Assembly: GCA_049317265.1 (NCBI GenBank)
Contig: JBMOIP010000011.1
Coordinates: 35,065-99,064 of the forward strand
Source: CAIVAT01 sp049317265
GTDB lineage: Bacteria > Bacteroidota > Bacteroidia > Bacteroidales > FEN-979
Direction of reading: 5' to 3'
DNA: 64,000 nucleotides
Shown here: positions 26,112 to 34,293 of the stretch, in pieces
Position numbering within the stretch: position 1 is the first letter of the stretch
Layout of the letters: each line of letters begins with the position of its first letter
The notes under the pieces: model-generated
Databases searched by the model: none
What the model was told of the DNA's origin: nothing
Seen by the model: only the letters and a program-made list of their open reading frames with translations
Position numbers and translations under genes: made by a program

Positions 26112-27314
26112 ATGACAACACTTGCTAACCGAATCCAGTATCTGGCCGAAAGTGAAACACTGGCCATGTCGCGCAAGAGCCGCGAACTCAGAGCAGAAGG
26201 ACATGATGTGATCAACCTCAGTCTGGGCGAACCAGATTTCAACACCCCTGACTACATCAAAAAAGCAGCCAAGGAGGGTATCGACCAGAATTACACATTT
26301 TACTCACCTGTAGCCGGTTATGAGGACCTGCGAAAGGCGATTTGCATCAAACTGAAACGCGACAACAACCTCGATTACGACTGCAACCAGATCGTGGTTT
26401 CAACCGGCGCCAAGCAGTCGATTGCTAATGTCATGCTGAGCCTGGTAAATCCGGGGGATGAAGTGCTTGTTCCCGCCCCTTATTGGGTTTCCTATAAAGA
26501 GATCATCAAAGTAGCTGAAGGAAAGTCGATTTTTATCCCGGCATCCATCGAGCATAATTTTAAAATCACCCCGCAGCAGCTGGAAGCAGCCATCACTCCC
26601 AAAACGAAATTACTGATCTACAGTTCACCCTGCAATCCAACCGGGTCGGTTTACACCCGGGAAGAGTTGAGGGCTATTGCCGAAGTGATGGCCAAATATC
26701 CCGCCATCACCATCGTTGCGGATGAGATTTACGAACACATCAATTTCGTTGGCAAACACGAAAGCATCTGCCAGTTTGACTTCATTAAAAACCAGGTCGT
26801 ACTGATCAACGGCGTTTCTAAAGGTTACGCAATGACCGGCTGGAGAATCGGTTTTATCGCGGCTCCCATTGCCATTGCAAAAGCGTGCGACAAGCTCCAG
26901 GGGCAGTTTACCTCAGGCGCCTCCTCCATTGCACAACGGGCTGCCCTCACTGCTTTCATTACCGAGCCTTCGAGCACACCCGATATGAAGATCATGCAGG
27001 CGGCATTCCGCGAGCGCCGCGACCTGATGCTGAAACTCCTGGCAGAGATCCCAGGCATGAAACTCAACCATCCGGATGGCGCATTTTATATTTTCCCCGA
27101 TATCTCCTGGTACTTCGGCAAGTCGGATGGAACAACCATGATCAGCAACGCCAACGATTTCTGCATGTACCTGCTCAACAATGTTTTTGTGGCGCTTGTC
27201 CCGGGCGATGCCTTCGGCGACCCGAACTGCATCCGGTTCTCCTATGCAACCAGCACGGATAAACTCACAGAAGCTGCACGAAGAATCAAAGCCGCCCTCG
27301 AAAAGCTGAAATAA
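26112..27314 (+). CDS. aspC: Aspartate aminotransferase (PLP, class I/II)
   Basis: 400 residues, full length. Fold type I aminotransferase of the aspartate group: LGEPDFNTP, YTFYSPVAGYEDLRKAI, TGAKQSI, PAPYWVSY, Asn175 in CNPTGSV, Asp204 and Tyr207 in VADEIYEH, the PLP-binding Lys237 in NGVSKGYAMTGWR with Arg245, and the substrate-carboxylate Arg in NCIRFSYA. It transfers the amino group between aspartate and 2-oxoglutarate in the cytoplasm. It is followed by a short 8-bp repeat and the PEP carboxykinase gene, so oxaloacetate is a metabolite shared by the two neighbours. Confidence 0.94.
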   Translation: MTTLANRIQYLAESETLAMSRKSRELRAEGHDVINLSLGEPDFNTPDYIKKAAKEGIDQNYTFYSPVAGYEDLRKAICIKLKRDNNLDYDCNQIVVSTGAKQSIANVMLSLVNPGDEVLVPAPYWVSYKEIIKVAEGKSIFIPASIEHNFKITPQQLEAAITPKTKLLIYSSPCNPTGSVYTREELRAIAEVMAKYPAITIVADEIYEHINFVGKHESICQFDFIKNQVVLINGVSKGYAMTGWRIGFIAAPIAIAKACDKLQGQFTSGASSIAQRAALTAFITEPSSTPDMKIMQAAFRERRDLMLKLLAEIPGMKLNHPDGAFYIFPDISWYFGKSDGTTMISNANDFCMYLLNNVFVALVPGDAFGDPNCIRFSYATSTDKLTEAARRIKAALEKLK

Positions 27315-27316
27315 CA

Positions 27317-27340
27317 ACCCTGTTACCCTGTCACCCTGTC
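27317..27340. repeat. Three-copy 8-bp tandem repeat (ACCCTGTy)
   Basis: ACCCTGTT ACCCTGTC ACCCTGTC starts 2 bp after the aminotransferase stop codon. Same period as the array at 25942 but a different unit. Confidence 0.8.
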
Positions 27341-27372
27341 ACTTTATAAACAAACAATTAAACCAAACACAT

Positions 27373-29160
27373 ATGACAATCAGCAAGAAAGTTGAAACCT
27401 GGGTTAAAGGTTGGTCTGACCTTTGCCAGCCCGATGCCATTCATTGGTGCGACGGATCAGCAGAAGAGAACCAAAAACTGCTCGACATGATGGTCGGTTC
27501 AGGAATGGCCGTCAGGCTGAACGAAGCAAAACGCCCCGGAAGCTACTATTTCCAGAGTGACCCCAGTGATGTGGCACGTGTGGAAAACCGCACATTCATC
27601 TGCTCCGCAAAACAGGAAGATGCAGGACCAACGAACAACTGGATGGCCCCGGCGGAGATGAAAAAACTGCTCACTGAAGAGTATCGCGGATGTATGAAAG
27701 GAAGAACCATGTATGTCATTCCTTTCAGCATGGGCCCCCTGGGTTCAAAAATTGCACACATCGGCATCCAGATCACCGATTCGCCCTATGTGGTTGTCAA
27801 CATGCGCATTATGACCCGTATGGGGAAGGCAGTTCTTGATATTTTAGGCGATGGCGACTTCGTTCCATGTATCCACTCGGTGGGTGCACCACTCGCACCG
27901 GGTCAGAAGGACGTAAAATGGCCTTGTGCCCCTATTGAAAAGAAGTATATTTCACACTTTCCCGACACAAACGAAACCTGGTCATTCGGAAGCGGTTACG
28001 GCGGAAACGCCCTGCTTGGCAAGAAGTGCTTTGCGCTGCGTATTGCTACGAACATGGCTCGCCGCGAAGGCTGGCTGGCCGAGCATATGCTCATCATGGG
28101 CATCACCAATCCGGAAGGTGTTAAACGCTATGTGGCTGCTGCATTCCCTAGCGCCTGCGGAAAAACCAACCTCGCCATGCTCATCCCCAACATCCCGGGA
28201 TGGAAAGTTGAAACCGTGGGCGATGATATTGCCTGGATGAAATTCGGTGAAGACGGACGGCTCTACGCCATCAATCCTGAAGCCGGTTTCTTTGGCGTTG
28301 CACCTTTTACCTCCATGGAGACCAACCCGAATGCCATGCTCTCCTGCAAAGCCAATTCAATTTTCACCAATACAGGGATCACCCCTGATGGCGACATCTG
28401 GTGGGAAGGGATCGGATCGGATATCCCGGAAGGAACCATCACCTGGACCAACGAAGTTTACAACAAAGAAAACGGGAAACCGGCAGCACACCCGAACGCC
28501 AGGTTCACCGCTCCTGCAAATCAGTGCCCCGTGATTGACAAAGACTGGGAAAACCCCGCAGGTGTACCCATTTCAGCATTCCTTTTTGGCGGACGCCGCC
28601 CGGGGACTGTACCCCTGGTTTACCAGGCCTTTGACTGGAATCATGGCGTCTTCATGGGATCCATCGTAGGCTCTGAAGTTACTGCTGCTGCCATCGGGCT
28701 AAAAGCCGGAGTGCGCCGCGATCCGTTTGCCATGCTTCCTTTCTGCGGTTATCATATGGGAGACTATTTTGGACATTGGGTGAAAATCGGTGCACATGCA
28801 CCTGATCAGTCAAAATTACCTATGATCTTCAACGTCAACTGGTTCCGGAAGGGACCGGATGGAAAATTCCTCTGGCCAGGCTATGGCGACAACATCCGTG
28901 TGCTGAAATGGATCTTCGAACGTACAGAAGGCACCACAGGCGCCGTAGAAACACCCATCGGACTTCTCCCGGAAAAAAGCGCCATCGATATCAGCGGACT
29001 TACCGGCGTTGCAGATAAAATGGATGACATTCTCAAGGTCGACAAACAGGAGTGGCTCGACGAGTGTGAACTGATTGCAGAACATCAGCACATCTTTGGC
29101 GACAGGCTCCCAAATGAGATGGCGGAACAGTTTGAATTATTGAAGAGTAGACTGGGATAA
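27373..29160 (+). CDS. pckG: Phosphoenolpyruvate carboxykinase (GTP)
   Basis: 595 residues, the usual size for the GTP-dependent enzyme. Characteristic motifs: MYVIPFSMGPLGSKIAHIGIQ, GSGYGGNALLGKKCFALRIA, the P-loop-like AAFPSACGKTNLAML with Cys262 of the mobile loop, GDDIAWMKFG, and FLFGGRRPGTVPLVYQAFDW. It interconverts oxaloacetate and PEP with GTP/GDP, in gluconeogenesis or anaplerotic carboxylation. The adenosyltransferase gene follows 14 bp downstream and is probably cotranscribed. Many Bacteroidales use the unrelated ATP enzyme, so the GTP type is a mild taxonomic hint. Confidence 0.96.
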   Translation: MTISKKVETWVKGWSDLCQPDAIHWCDGSAEENQKLLDMMVGSGMAVRLNEAKRPGSYYFQSDPSDVARVENRTFICSAKQEDAGPTNNWMAPAEMKKLLTEEYRGCMKGRTMYVIPFSMGPLGSKIAHIGIQITDSPYVVVNMRIMTRMGKAVLDILGDGDFVPCIHSVGAPLAPGQKDVKWPCAPIEKKYISHFPDTNETWSFGSGYGGNALLGKKCFALRIATNMARREGWLAEHMLIMGITNPEGVKRYVAAAFPSACGKTNLAMLIPNIPGWKVETVGDDIAWMKFGEDGRLYAINPEAGFFGVAPFTSMETNPNAMLSCKANSIFTNTGITPDGDIWWEGIGSDIPEGTITWTNEVYNKENGKPAAHPNARFTAPANQCPVIDKDWENPAGVPISAFLFGGRRPGTVPLVYQAFDWNHGVFMGSIVGSEVTAAAIGLKAGVRRDPFAMLPFCGYHMGDYFGHWVKIGAHAPDQSKLPMIFNVNWFRKGPDGKFLWPGYGDNIRVLKWIFERTEGTTGAVETPIGLLPEKSAIDISGLTGVADKMDDILKVDKQEWLDECELIAEHQHIFGDRLPNEMAEQFELLKSRLG

Positions 29161-29174
29161 GGTCACTCTACCAT

Positions 29175-29735
29175 ATGACCAACGACTACAAAATATACAC
29201 GAAAGGCGGCGACAAAGGGGAAACCTCCCTGCTGGGAGGTACCCGTGTTGCCAAGAGTCATGAACGGGTGGAGGCTTACGGGAACCTCGACGAACTGAAC
29301 AGTTTTATCGGGCTGATCCGTGACCAGGATATCGCCCCTCACTACAGGGAGGTACTGATCCGGGTCCAGGAGAACCTCTTTGTAGCTGAAGCGCTGATTG
29401 CCAGGGATCCGGAAAAGGTTACCCGTGAACTTCCGGCGCTTGCCGAAGATGACATCCTGGTATTGGAACGGGAGATTGATGCAATGAATGACCAGCTGCC
29501 GGAATTGACCAACTTTATCCTGCCCGGCGGACATCCGGTTGTGTCGTACTGCCATGTTGCCCGTACCGTTTGCCGAAGAGCCGAACGGTCGCTTATCCGC
29601 CTTAACCGGGAAAGCCCGGTGGAAGATATAATAATTCAACTGCTTAACCGTTTGTCGGATTACCTGTTTGTTCTGGCACGAAAAACTGGTAAAGATTCAG
29701 GCGCCATTGAAACACCCTGGATCAGCAAAAAATAA
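29175..29735 (+). CDS. Cob(I)alamin adenosyltransferase, PduO type
   Basis: 186 residues. PduO-type adenosyltransferase signature: the ATP-binding N-terminus IYTKGGDKGETSLLGGTRVAK, VEAYGNLDELNSFIGLIRD, FILPGGHPVVSYCHVARTVCRRAERSL, and NRLSDYLFVLAR. It makes adenosylcobalamin from cob(I)alamin and ATP, needed by methylmalonyl-CoA mutase and similar enzymes. It starts 14 bp after pckG. A link through propionate/succinate metabolism is plausible, as both act around C4 acids, but is an inference. Confidence 0.93.
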   Translation: MTNDYKIYTKGGDKGETSLLGGTRVAKSHERVEAYGNLDELNSFIGLIRDQDIAPHYREVLIRVQENLFVAEALIARDPEKVTRELPALAEDDILVLEREIDAMNDQLPELTNFILPGGHPVVSYCHVARTVCRRAERSLIRLNRESPVEDIIIQLLNRLSDYLFVLARKTGKDSGAIETPWISKK

Positions 29736-29738
29736 CTC

Positions 29739-29770
29739 TTGACATTCTGATTTTTTTTTTTATACTTTTG
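29739..29770 (+). promoter_or_regulatory. Two-part promoter for the DUF2795 gene
   Basis: TTG at 29739-29741 (TTGACA), 21 bp spacer rich in T, then TACTTTTG (29763-29770). This is the cleanest -33/-7 pair in the window, 25 bp before the ATG at 29795. Confidence 0.65.
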
Positions 29771-29794
29771 CACGAAACTCAAAAACAATAATCA

Positions 29795-30016
29795 ATGTAC
29801 TGGACACTCGAACTGGCCTCTAAACTGGAAGATGCTCCCTGGCCTGCCACCAAGGAAGAGTTGATCGATTGGGCCATCCGATCAGGCGCGCCTCAGGAGG
29901 TGATAGAAAATTTAAGGGAGATTGAAGACGAAGGCGAATCATACGACCGGATCGAAGATATCTGGCCAGATTACCCAACCAAAGACGATTTCTTCTTCCA
30001 CGAAGATGAATACTAA
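29795..30016 (+). CDS. DUF2795 domain small protein
   Basis: 73 residues, acidic, consisting of one DUF2795 domain (LEDAPWPATKEELIDWAIRSGAPQEVIENLREIED) with an acidic aromatic tail (WPDYPTKDDFFFHEDEY). Such small proteins are highly conserved in Bacteroidota; their role is unknown. It has its own strong-looking promoter and is convergent with rsmD. Confidence 0.85.
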   Translation: MYWTLELASKLEDAPWPATKEELIDWAIRSGAPQEVIENLREIEDEGESYDRIEDIWPDYPTKDDFFFHEDEY

Positions 30017-30066
30017 CCTGCTGACCTGAAACTGCTTACCACAAAAAGTTGACCTTCCCGGTTTTC

Positions 30067-30612
30067 CTATTCGCTTATTGATCTTTTAAAGAAGCTGAAG
30101 TTCACGCTTCCGTATTGCCTGTGCGAATCAAAGTTCGGATATTTCTCAAACTTATAGGCAGCGGAGTGTTCAAGGATCAGCAGTCCCTCAGGTGTAAGAA
30201 GGTTTGAAGAAAAGAGAAGGTCAGGAATTGATTCAATGCCCTCCAGGTCGTAGGGAGGATCTGCAAAAACCAGGTCGTAGGTTGCCACCATCCGTTTTAT
30301 AAAAACAAAACTGTTGGATTTTACGGCCTGGATATTATCCGCGCCGAAGGTTTCCGCTGTTTTTTTTATAAAGTCGACACACCTGGGATTTGAATCCACA
30401 GCTGTTACCTCGATCGCCCCTCTCGACAGGAACTCAAAAGCAATGCTCCCGGTCCCGGCGAAAAGGTCAAGGACCTTCAGCTCTTCGAAATCGATCATAT
30501 TGTTCAGGATATTGAACAATCCCTCCTTGGCAAAATCGGTGGTTGGCCGCACAGGCAGGTTTACTGATGGCTGGAGACGGCGTCCGCGATATTTGCCGCT
30601 TATAATCCGCAT
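30067..30612 (-). CDS. rsmD: 16S rRNA (guanine966-N2)-methyltransferase RsmD
   Basis: 181 residues. Begins with the family signature MRIISGKYRGRRLQ, then PVRPTTDFAKEGLFNIL, the SAM-binding LDLFAGTGSIAFE (about 48-60), VDSNPRC, and the catalytic DPPY (118-121, LVFADPPYDL). It methylates G966 of 16S rRNA in the assembled 30S subunit. It overlaps the DUF3822 gene upstream by 13 bp, a pairing common in Bacteroidota, and is the last gene of the operon that starts near 33386. Confidence 0.95.
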   Translation of the reverse strand: MRIISGKYRGRRLQPSVNLPVRPTTDFAKEGLFNILNNMIDFEELKVLDLFAGTGSIAFEFLSRGAIEVTAVDSNPRCVDFIKKTAETFGADNIQAVKSNSFVFIKRMVATYDLVFADPPYDLEGIESIPDLLFSSNLLTPEGLLILEHSAAYKFEKYPNFDSHRQYGSVNFSFFKRSISE

Positions 30613-31493
30613 GAAAAAAGGTTTAGCAATGGAAAACAGAAATGGGGCGGCAGCTGGTTCATCATATAACTGTACCTGTAAGCATCATTCCGACGGCCGG
30701 TTTCAATATTCCGGATATAGCGTGGAAGGAGTTCCGACAGACCATCACCCATCTCAATATTACCCAGTAACACAACAGGAACAGCTTCAGGGTTGAAATT
30801 CAGTTGTTCCAGCACGAAAATAAGGTAGTAGGCAACATCCTCCGGGTTCGTGAAGCTGAAAGTGTTGAAATAGCTCATCTGCCTCCCGTCAAAAATCATC
30901 AGGTCAAAGAGGGGTCCGCGAACATGGAGAAAAACATGCGGCTCATTGATGCGGTTCTTATAGTTGATCCAGATGCTCTCAATAAGCACGCTGGAGGCAT
31001 CCACCACCCGGCTTCCGCGGCAGAGTGTTGCCGCCGCCCCGATGATCGGTTCAGGAACGGCAAACACCTGCCAGGCATCCAGGGGCATAAGATGATCCGC
31101 CAGTATTTTCTCATCCGGTTCCTGCATAAAATTAAACTTCAGGTACTGCTCCTTCCCGTTGGGGTCGTATAACGCCCCCGGGACAAGGGTCGATTTTTTG
31201 CCGTCATAGGCAACTTTTACCATTTTAAAGGAGCTCCTGATCCATGGAATGGCAGAGGAGACCGAGTTGAGGAAGTCATTAAAGGAGGGTATGACCACAG
31301 AGTGACTGTCGGCAGACTGCAACTCTTTTCGAACGGCTGCATGCAGACTGAGAAATTTGTTCCGCCTGAAGTCAAGAATGCATATTCCAATCCTGGTTTC
31401 GTTTAAAATAATACCCATCCCATAATTCCGGGTATCCTTCGGATTGAAGGACTCATCAAGCAAACTGGTTTCAAAGATACTCTGGTCGGCCAT
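30600..31493 (-). CDS. DUF3822 family protein
   Basis: 297 residues. Matches the DUF3822 family by its length and position directly upstream of rsmD and by segments such as IRIGICILDFRRNKF-like (TRIGICILDFRRNKFLSLHA), VYGIPEP-type VFAVPEPIIGAA, and FLHVRGPLFDLMIFDGRQMSYFNTF. The fold is actin/ASKHA-like in related proteins, but nucleotide-binding motifs are not clear here. It starts 5 bp after the DUF4010 gene stop and overlaps rsmD. Function unknown; possibly linked to ribosome maturation through the conserved rsmD pairing. Confidence 0.85.
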   Translation of the reverse strand: MADQSIFETSLLDESFNPKDTRNYGMGIILNETRIGICILDFRRNKFLSLHAAVRKELQSADSHSVVIPSFNDFLNSVSSAIPWIRSSFKMVKVAYDGKKSTLVPGALYDPNGKEQYLKFNFMQEPDEKILADHLMPLDAWQVFAVPEPIIGAAATLCRGSRVVDASSVLIESIWINYKNRINEPHVFLHVRGPLFDLMIFDGRQMSYFNTFSFTNPEDVAYYLIFVLEQLNFNPEAVPVVLLGNIEMGDGLSELLPRYIRNIETGRRNDAYRYSYMMNQLPPHFCFPLLNLFSCGL

Positions 31494-31498
31494 AAGGA

Positions 31499-32773
31499 TT
31501 AATACACAATCACGATTGCTGCAATTGTGAATGCAATGATAAGAAGAAAACCCGGAATCAGGTATACCCGGGCCGATTTGGCGGCGAAAAAACTCCCGTA
31601 AACCATTTTTAGCACATTGTTGCTGACAATGGCCTGCAATGTCGCAATGATGACAGCATTCAGGGGTACGCCATACTTTCCCTGGAACAGGTTGATCAGG
31701 AAGGGGTCGATGTCTGTCATCCCTACCAGGCAGGAGAGCCAGTTCAGTCCCGGGGTTCCATACTTCGTGAGTACTTCATAGGTAATGAAAGTAAAAGCCA
31801 CATAAAGGGTGGCAAAAATGAGGGAGACCTTGAATTCAAGCGGATTCCGGTCTGCCGGAAGTTCAAGACCGGGGGTGGAGACCATCCTGTTGCGGTAAAG
31901 CAATACCACCAAACCGATGATGACTGTAAGTAGAAACAGTCCCAGGAAACAGAGCCAGACATCCATGAACAAGGGCTGACTGAAGATAAAGATCAGGATG
32001 AGTATCCGGAGATACATGACCGCCGTGGCAAAGATGATGCCGGCCATGTACTGCTGAAGGTGCTGCGGTTCACTCCTGCTTTTCTTGGCGAGGATGATCG
32101 TGGTGGCGGTGCTTGAATAGAGACCGCCAAGGATGCCAGAAAGAATAATGCTGGCATTGGGAAAGATGAACTTACGCAGAAGATAGCTGCAATAAGAAAT
32201 TGACGAAATAACCACGATGGCCAGCCATATCTTGTAAGGAGTGAGGCTGAGCCCTTTGATGAACGGCCCGTCGGGCAACACCGGCAATATCACCCCGGCA
32301 ATGATGAAAAATTTGGCGAGGGTGATAAATTCATAACGGTCGAATTTTTGTGAGATGGTGGCAAAAGTCTCCTTCAATTCTGTCAGGATCAATACAGTAA
32401 CCACGATGAGCAACACCATCCATAGCGGTTGTGTTAATATCAGCGGCCCCAGGCAGTAGGTAATCAAAGCAACGAATATGGTGGTGGCTCCGAAATCCTT
32501 CAGGTCGCGGATATGGTAAAAATAGGAGATGCCCATCACCATGGCCAGCACGAGACCACCTCCCATGAAAAGCACAGGCGATGATCCATCGAGCAGGTAA
32601 AGAATAAATCCGAGAATGCCGATAAAGGTAAACGTACGGTCGGTTCCAAAGGTATGGCTCACCTCATTGGCCATCGTGTGGATCCGTCTTTGTGACAACC
32701 CGATGAGCAGCGAAAACAACGTGACCAATATGAAATTGACCAGGTTCGGCGGAATCGTTCCAATAATTTCCAT
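31499..32773 (-). CDS. MgtC/SapB-DUF4010 integral membrane protein
   Basis: 424 residues from the ATG at 32773 (MEIIGTIPPNLVNFILVTL). A longer frame back to 32851 exists only because the hairpin repeats upstream happen to be open. The N-terminal about 140 residues have the MgtC/SapB pattern (LFSLLIGLSQRR, FGTDRTFTFIGILGFILY); the rest is DUF4010, with about 12 membrane helices in all (GILGGLYSSTATTIILAKKS, WLSCLVGMTDIDPFLINLF). MgtC-like proteins are tied to Mg2+ and virulence phenotypes elsewhere; the DUF4010 fusion has no known substrate. Confidence 0.88.
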   Translation of the reverse strand: MEIIGTIPPNLVNFILVTLFSLLIGLSQRRIHTMANEVSHTFGTDRTFTFIGILGFILYLLDGSSPVLFMGGGLVLAMVMGISYFYHIRDLKDFGATTIFVALITYCLGPLILTQPLWMVLLIVVTVLILTELKETFATISQKFDRYEFITLAKFFIIAGVILPVLPDGPFIKGLSLTPYKIWLAIVVISSISYCSYLLRKFIFPNASIILSGILGGLYSSTATTIILAKKSRSEPQHLQQYMAGIIFATAVMYLRILILIFIFSQPLFMDVWLCFLGLFLLTVIIGLVVLLYRNRMVSTPGLELPADRNPLEFKVSLIFATLYVAFTFITYEVLTKYGTPGLNWLSCLVGMTDIDPFLINLFQGKYGVPLNAVIIATLQAIVSNNVLKMVYGSFFAAKSARVYLIPGFLLIIAFTIAAIVIVY

Positions 32774-32782
32774 TTTCCGGTT

Positions 32783-32897
32783 GGGACACGGTTCACCCGT
32801 GTCCAGGTTTGTAGGGACACGGTTTACCCGTGTCCGGAATTGTTGGGACACGGTTTGCCCGTGTCCAGGTTAGTTGGGACACGGCTTGCCCGTGTCC
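32783..32897. repeat. Four hairpin repeats at an exact 31-bp period
   Basis: Four 22-bp units start at 32783, 32814, 32845 and 32876. Each reads GGGACACGG-n5-CCGTGTCC, with perfectly conserved 8-bp arms (GGACACGG / CCGTGTCC) and loops TTCAC, TTTAC, TTTGC, CTTGC. Spacers are 9 bp (AGGTTTGTA, GGAATTGTT, AGGTTAGTT). They fill the gap between the HSDR_N gene and the DUF4010 gene. Too short in spacer for CRISPR; the layout fits REP-like extragenic palindromes. Confidence 0.95.
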
Positions 32898-32921
32898 AAT
32901 TGGTATTTTTACGGGTTATAA

Positions 32922-33386
32922 TTATAAAACCAGATGATAATCCGGTATCTCCTTCAAAAACGCATAGGATCGCTCCTCGTGATTAATCCTGCAGGCATAG
33001 TGAGCCAAACCATTGGTAACAGCCAGGTAATCAACCGTCAGCGTCATGTTATACATGGCCACCTGGTCAAAAACAGCCTGTGTTATAGCGATACCCGGAC
33101 CTTTGCATTCCACCACGAGGCAGGGTTTGCCATCTGCACGGTAGGCAAGGATATCGAACCGTTTCAACATGTTGTTATATTTCAGGGCGGCCTCCACCAC
33201 GATCAGGGATGCAGGGTAACCGAGTTGGTTGATCATGAAGTGAAGGAAGTGCTGCCTGACCCACTCTTCGGGTGTTAACCTCACGTATTTTTTCCTGATC
33301 TCGTCGAAGATCTCCTTTTTGCCGTTTTTTCCAACCTGCAGGCGGACGGCCATGTCGGGGAGATTGAGTTTTTCCATGGTGCTCAC
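32922..33386 (-). CDS. HSDR_N-type (type I restriction R N-terminal) domain protein
   Basis: 154 residues (start at 33386 or Met4 at 33377; the latter leaves room after the -7 box). Matches the stand-alone HSDR_N_2 domain: LTPEEWVRQHFLHFMINQLGYPASLIVVEAAL, RFDILAYRADGKPCLVVECKGPGIAITQAVFDQVAMYN, with the PD-(D/E)xK-like D..ExK residues in RFDIL and VVECKGP. The helicase and specificity parts of a restriction system are absent; such orphans are widespread in Bacteroidota. Nuclease activity is possible but unproven. Confidence 0.85.
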   Translation of the reverse strand: MSTMEKLNLPDMAVRLQVGKNGKKEIFDEIRKKYVRLTPEEWVRQHFLHFMINQLGYPASLIVVEAALKYNNMLKRFDILAYRADGKPCLVVECKGPGIAITQAVFDQVAMYNMTLTVDYLAVTNGLAHYACRINHEERSYAFLKEIPDYHLVL

Positions 33387-33390
33387 TATA

Positions 33391-33428
33391 CAAACTTACG
33401 AAAAAATCTTACAAATCCGTTATCTTTG
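33391..33428. promoter_or_regulatory. Divergent -7 boxes for the HSDR_N and AMP nucleosidase genes
   Basis: TAAGTTTG on the minus strand (33398-33391) and TATCTTTG on the plus strand (33421-33428) are both perfect TAnnTTTG boxes in an 83-bp divergent gap. -33 elements are not clear. Confidence 0.5.
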
Positions 33429-33469
33429 CGCATTAAAGCCTAACTGGTTATACTGATAAATTTTCCCGG

Positions 33470-34243
33470 ATGAAAACAAAAAAAGAGATCGTCGATGATT
33501 GGTTGCCGCGCTATACCGGAACCAAACTGGAAGAGTTTGGTGATTTGATCCTGCTCACCAATTTTTCGACGTACCTGGATATTTTTGCCAAATTGTTCAA
33601 TGTGCCGATCATGGGCAAAGATAAAGCGATGCCCACTGCCACGCATGAGCGCATCACCATGATCAATTTCGGCATGGGCAGCCCGAATGCTGCAACGATC
33701 ATGGACCTCCTCGGGGCCATTAAACCAAAGGCCGCGTTATTCCTTGGAAAGTGCGGCGGACTGAAGAAAAAATGCAAAGTCGGCGACATGATCATTCCCA
33801 TCGCTGCCATTCGGGGAGACGGAACCTCCGATGACTATTTCCCCGAACGCGTTCCTGCCCTGCCCGCCTTCAATCTTCAGAAGGTGATGTCGACCGTGAT
33901 CCACAACCACCGGAAAAATTACTGGACAGGCACCGTATATACCACCAACAGAAGAGTTTGGGAGTACGACGAGGTTTTCAAGGAACATCTGCGGATCACA
34001 CGGGCCATTGCCATCGACATGGAGTCGGCAACCCTCTTCATGGTGGGTTTTGCCAATGAGATTCCTACCGGGGCCGTATTACTTGTTTCTGATCAACCCA
34101 TGGTTGGCAGGGGGATCAAGACCCTGGCAAGTGATAAAAAAGTGACAGTGAATTTTGCTGAACAGCATGTGCTGATCGGTGTTGAAACCATGCAGGACCT
34201 TATTGAGAAGAAACTGCTTGTGAAGCACCTCAGGTTTGACTAA
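33470..34243 (+). CDS. amn: AMP nucleosidase
   Basis: 257 residues, the short Bacteroidota form. Nucleoside-phosphorylase fold: MINFGMGSPNAATIMDLLGAIKPKAALFLGKCGGLKKKCKVGDMIIPIAAIRGDGTSDDYFP and the purine/ribose site IAIDMESATLFMVGFAN, with VLLVSDQPM. It hydrolyses AMP to adenine and ribose 5-phosphate, controlling adenylate levels. It is followed 50 bp later by holA on the same strand. Confidence 0.92.
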   Translation: MKTKKEIVDDWLPRYTGTKLEEFGDLILLTNFSTYLDIFAKLFNVPIMGKDKAMPTATHERITMINFGMGSPNAATIMDLLGAIKPKAALFLGKCGGLKKKCKVGDMIIPIAAIRGDGTSDDYFPERVPALPAFNLQKVMSTVIHNHRKNYWTGTVYTTNRRVWEYDEVFKEHLRITRAIAIDMESATLFMVGFANEIPTGAVLLVSDQPMVGRGIKTLASDKKVTVNFAEQHVLIGVETMQDLIEKKLLVKHLRFD

Positions 34244-34293
34244 CGGTAAAACCTCCAGGGGACATTTATCGCCCTTAGTAACCCATTAAGCGC

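Noticed and set aside
25773..26128. Overlapping frames across the 8-bp array (CPLVHLST-type peptides)
   Set aside because: They are open only because the 8-bp unit contains no stop in any frame; the real membrane protein starts at 25915.
29163..29639. 158-residue antisense frame over the adenosyltransferase gene
   Set aside because: It is a shadow of a clearly conserved enzyme and has no recognisable product.
32774..32851. N-terminal extension of the DUF4010 protein into the hairpin array
   Set aside because: The extra residues (RTRVNRVPTNLDTGEPCPN) are translated repeat DNA; MEIIGTIPP at 32773 is the natural start.
32783..32897. CRISPR array suspicion for the 31-bp repeats
   Set aside because: Spacers are only 9 bp, the repeats are hairpins with variable loops, and there are no cas genes nearby.
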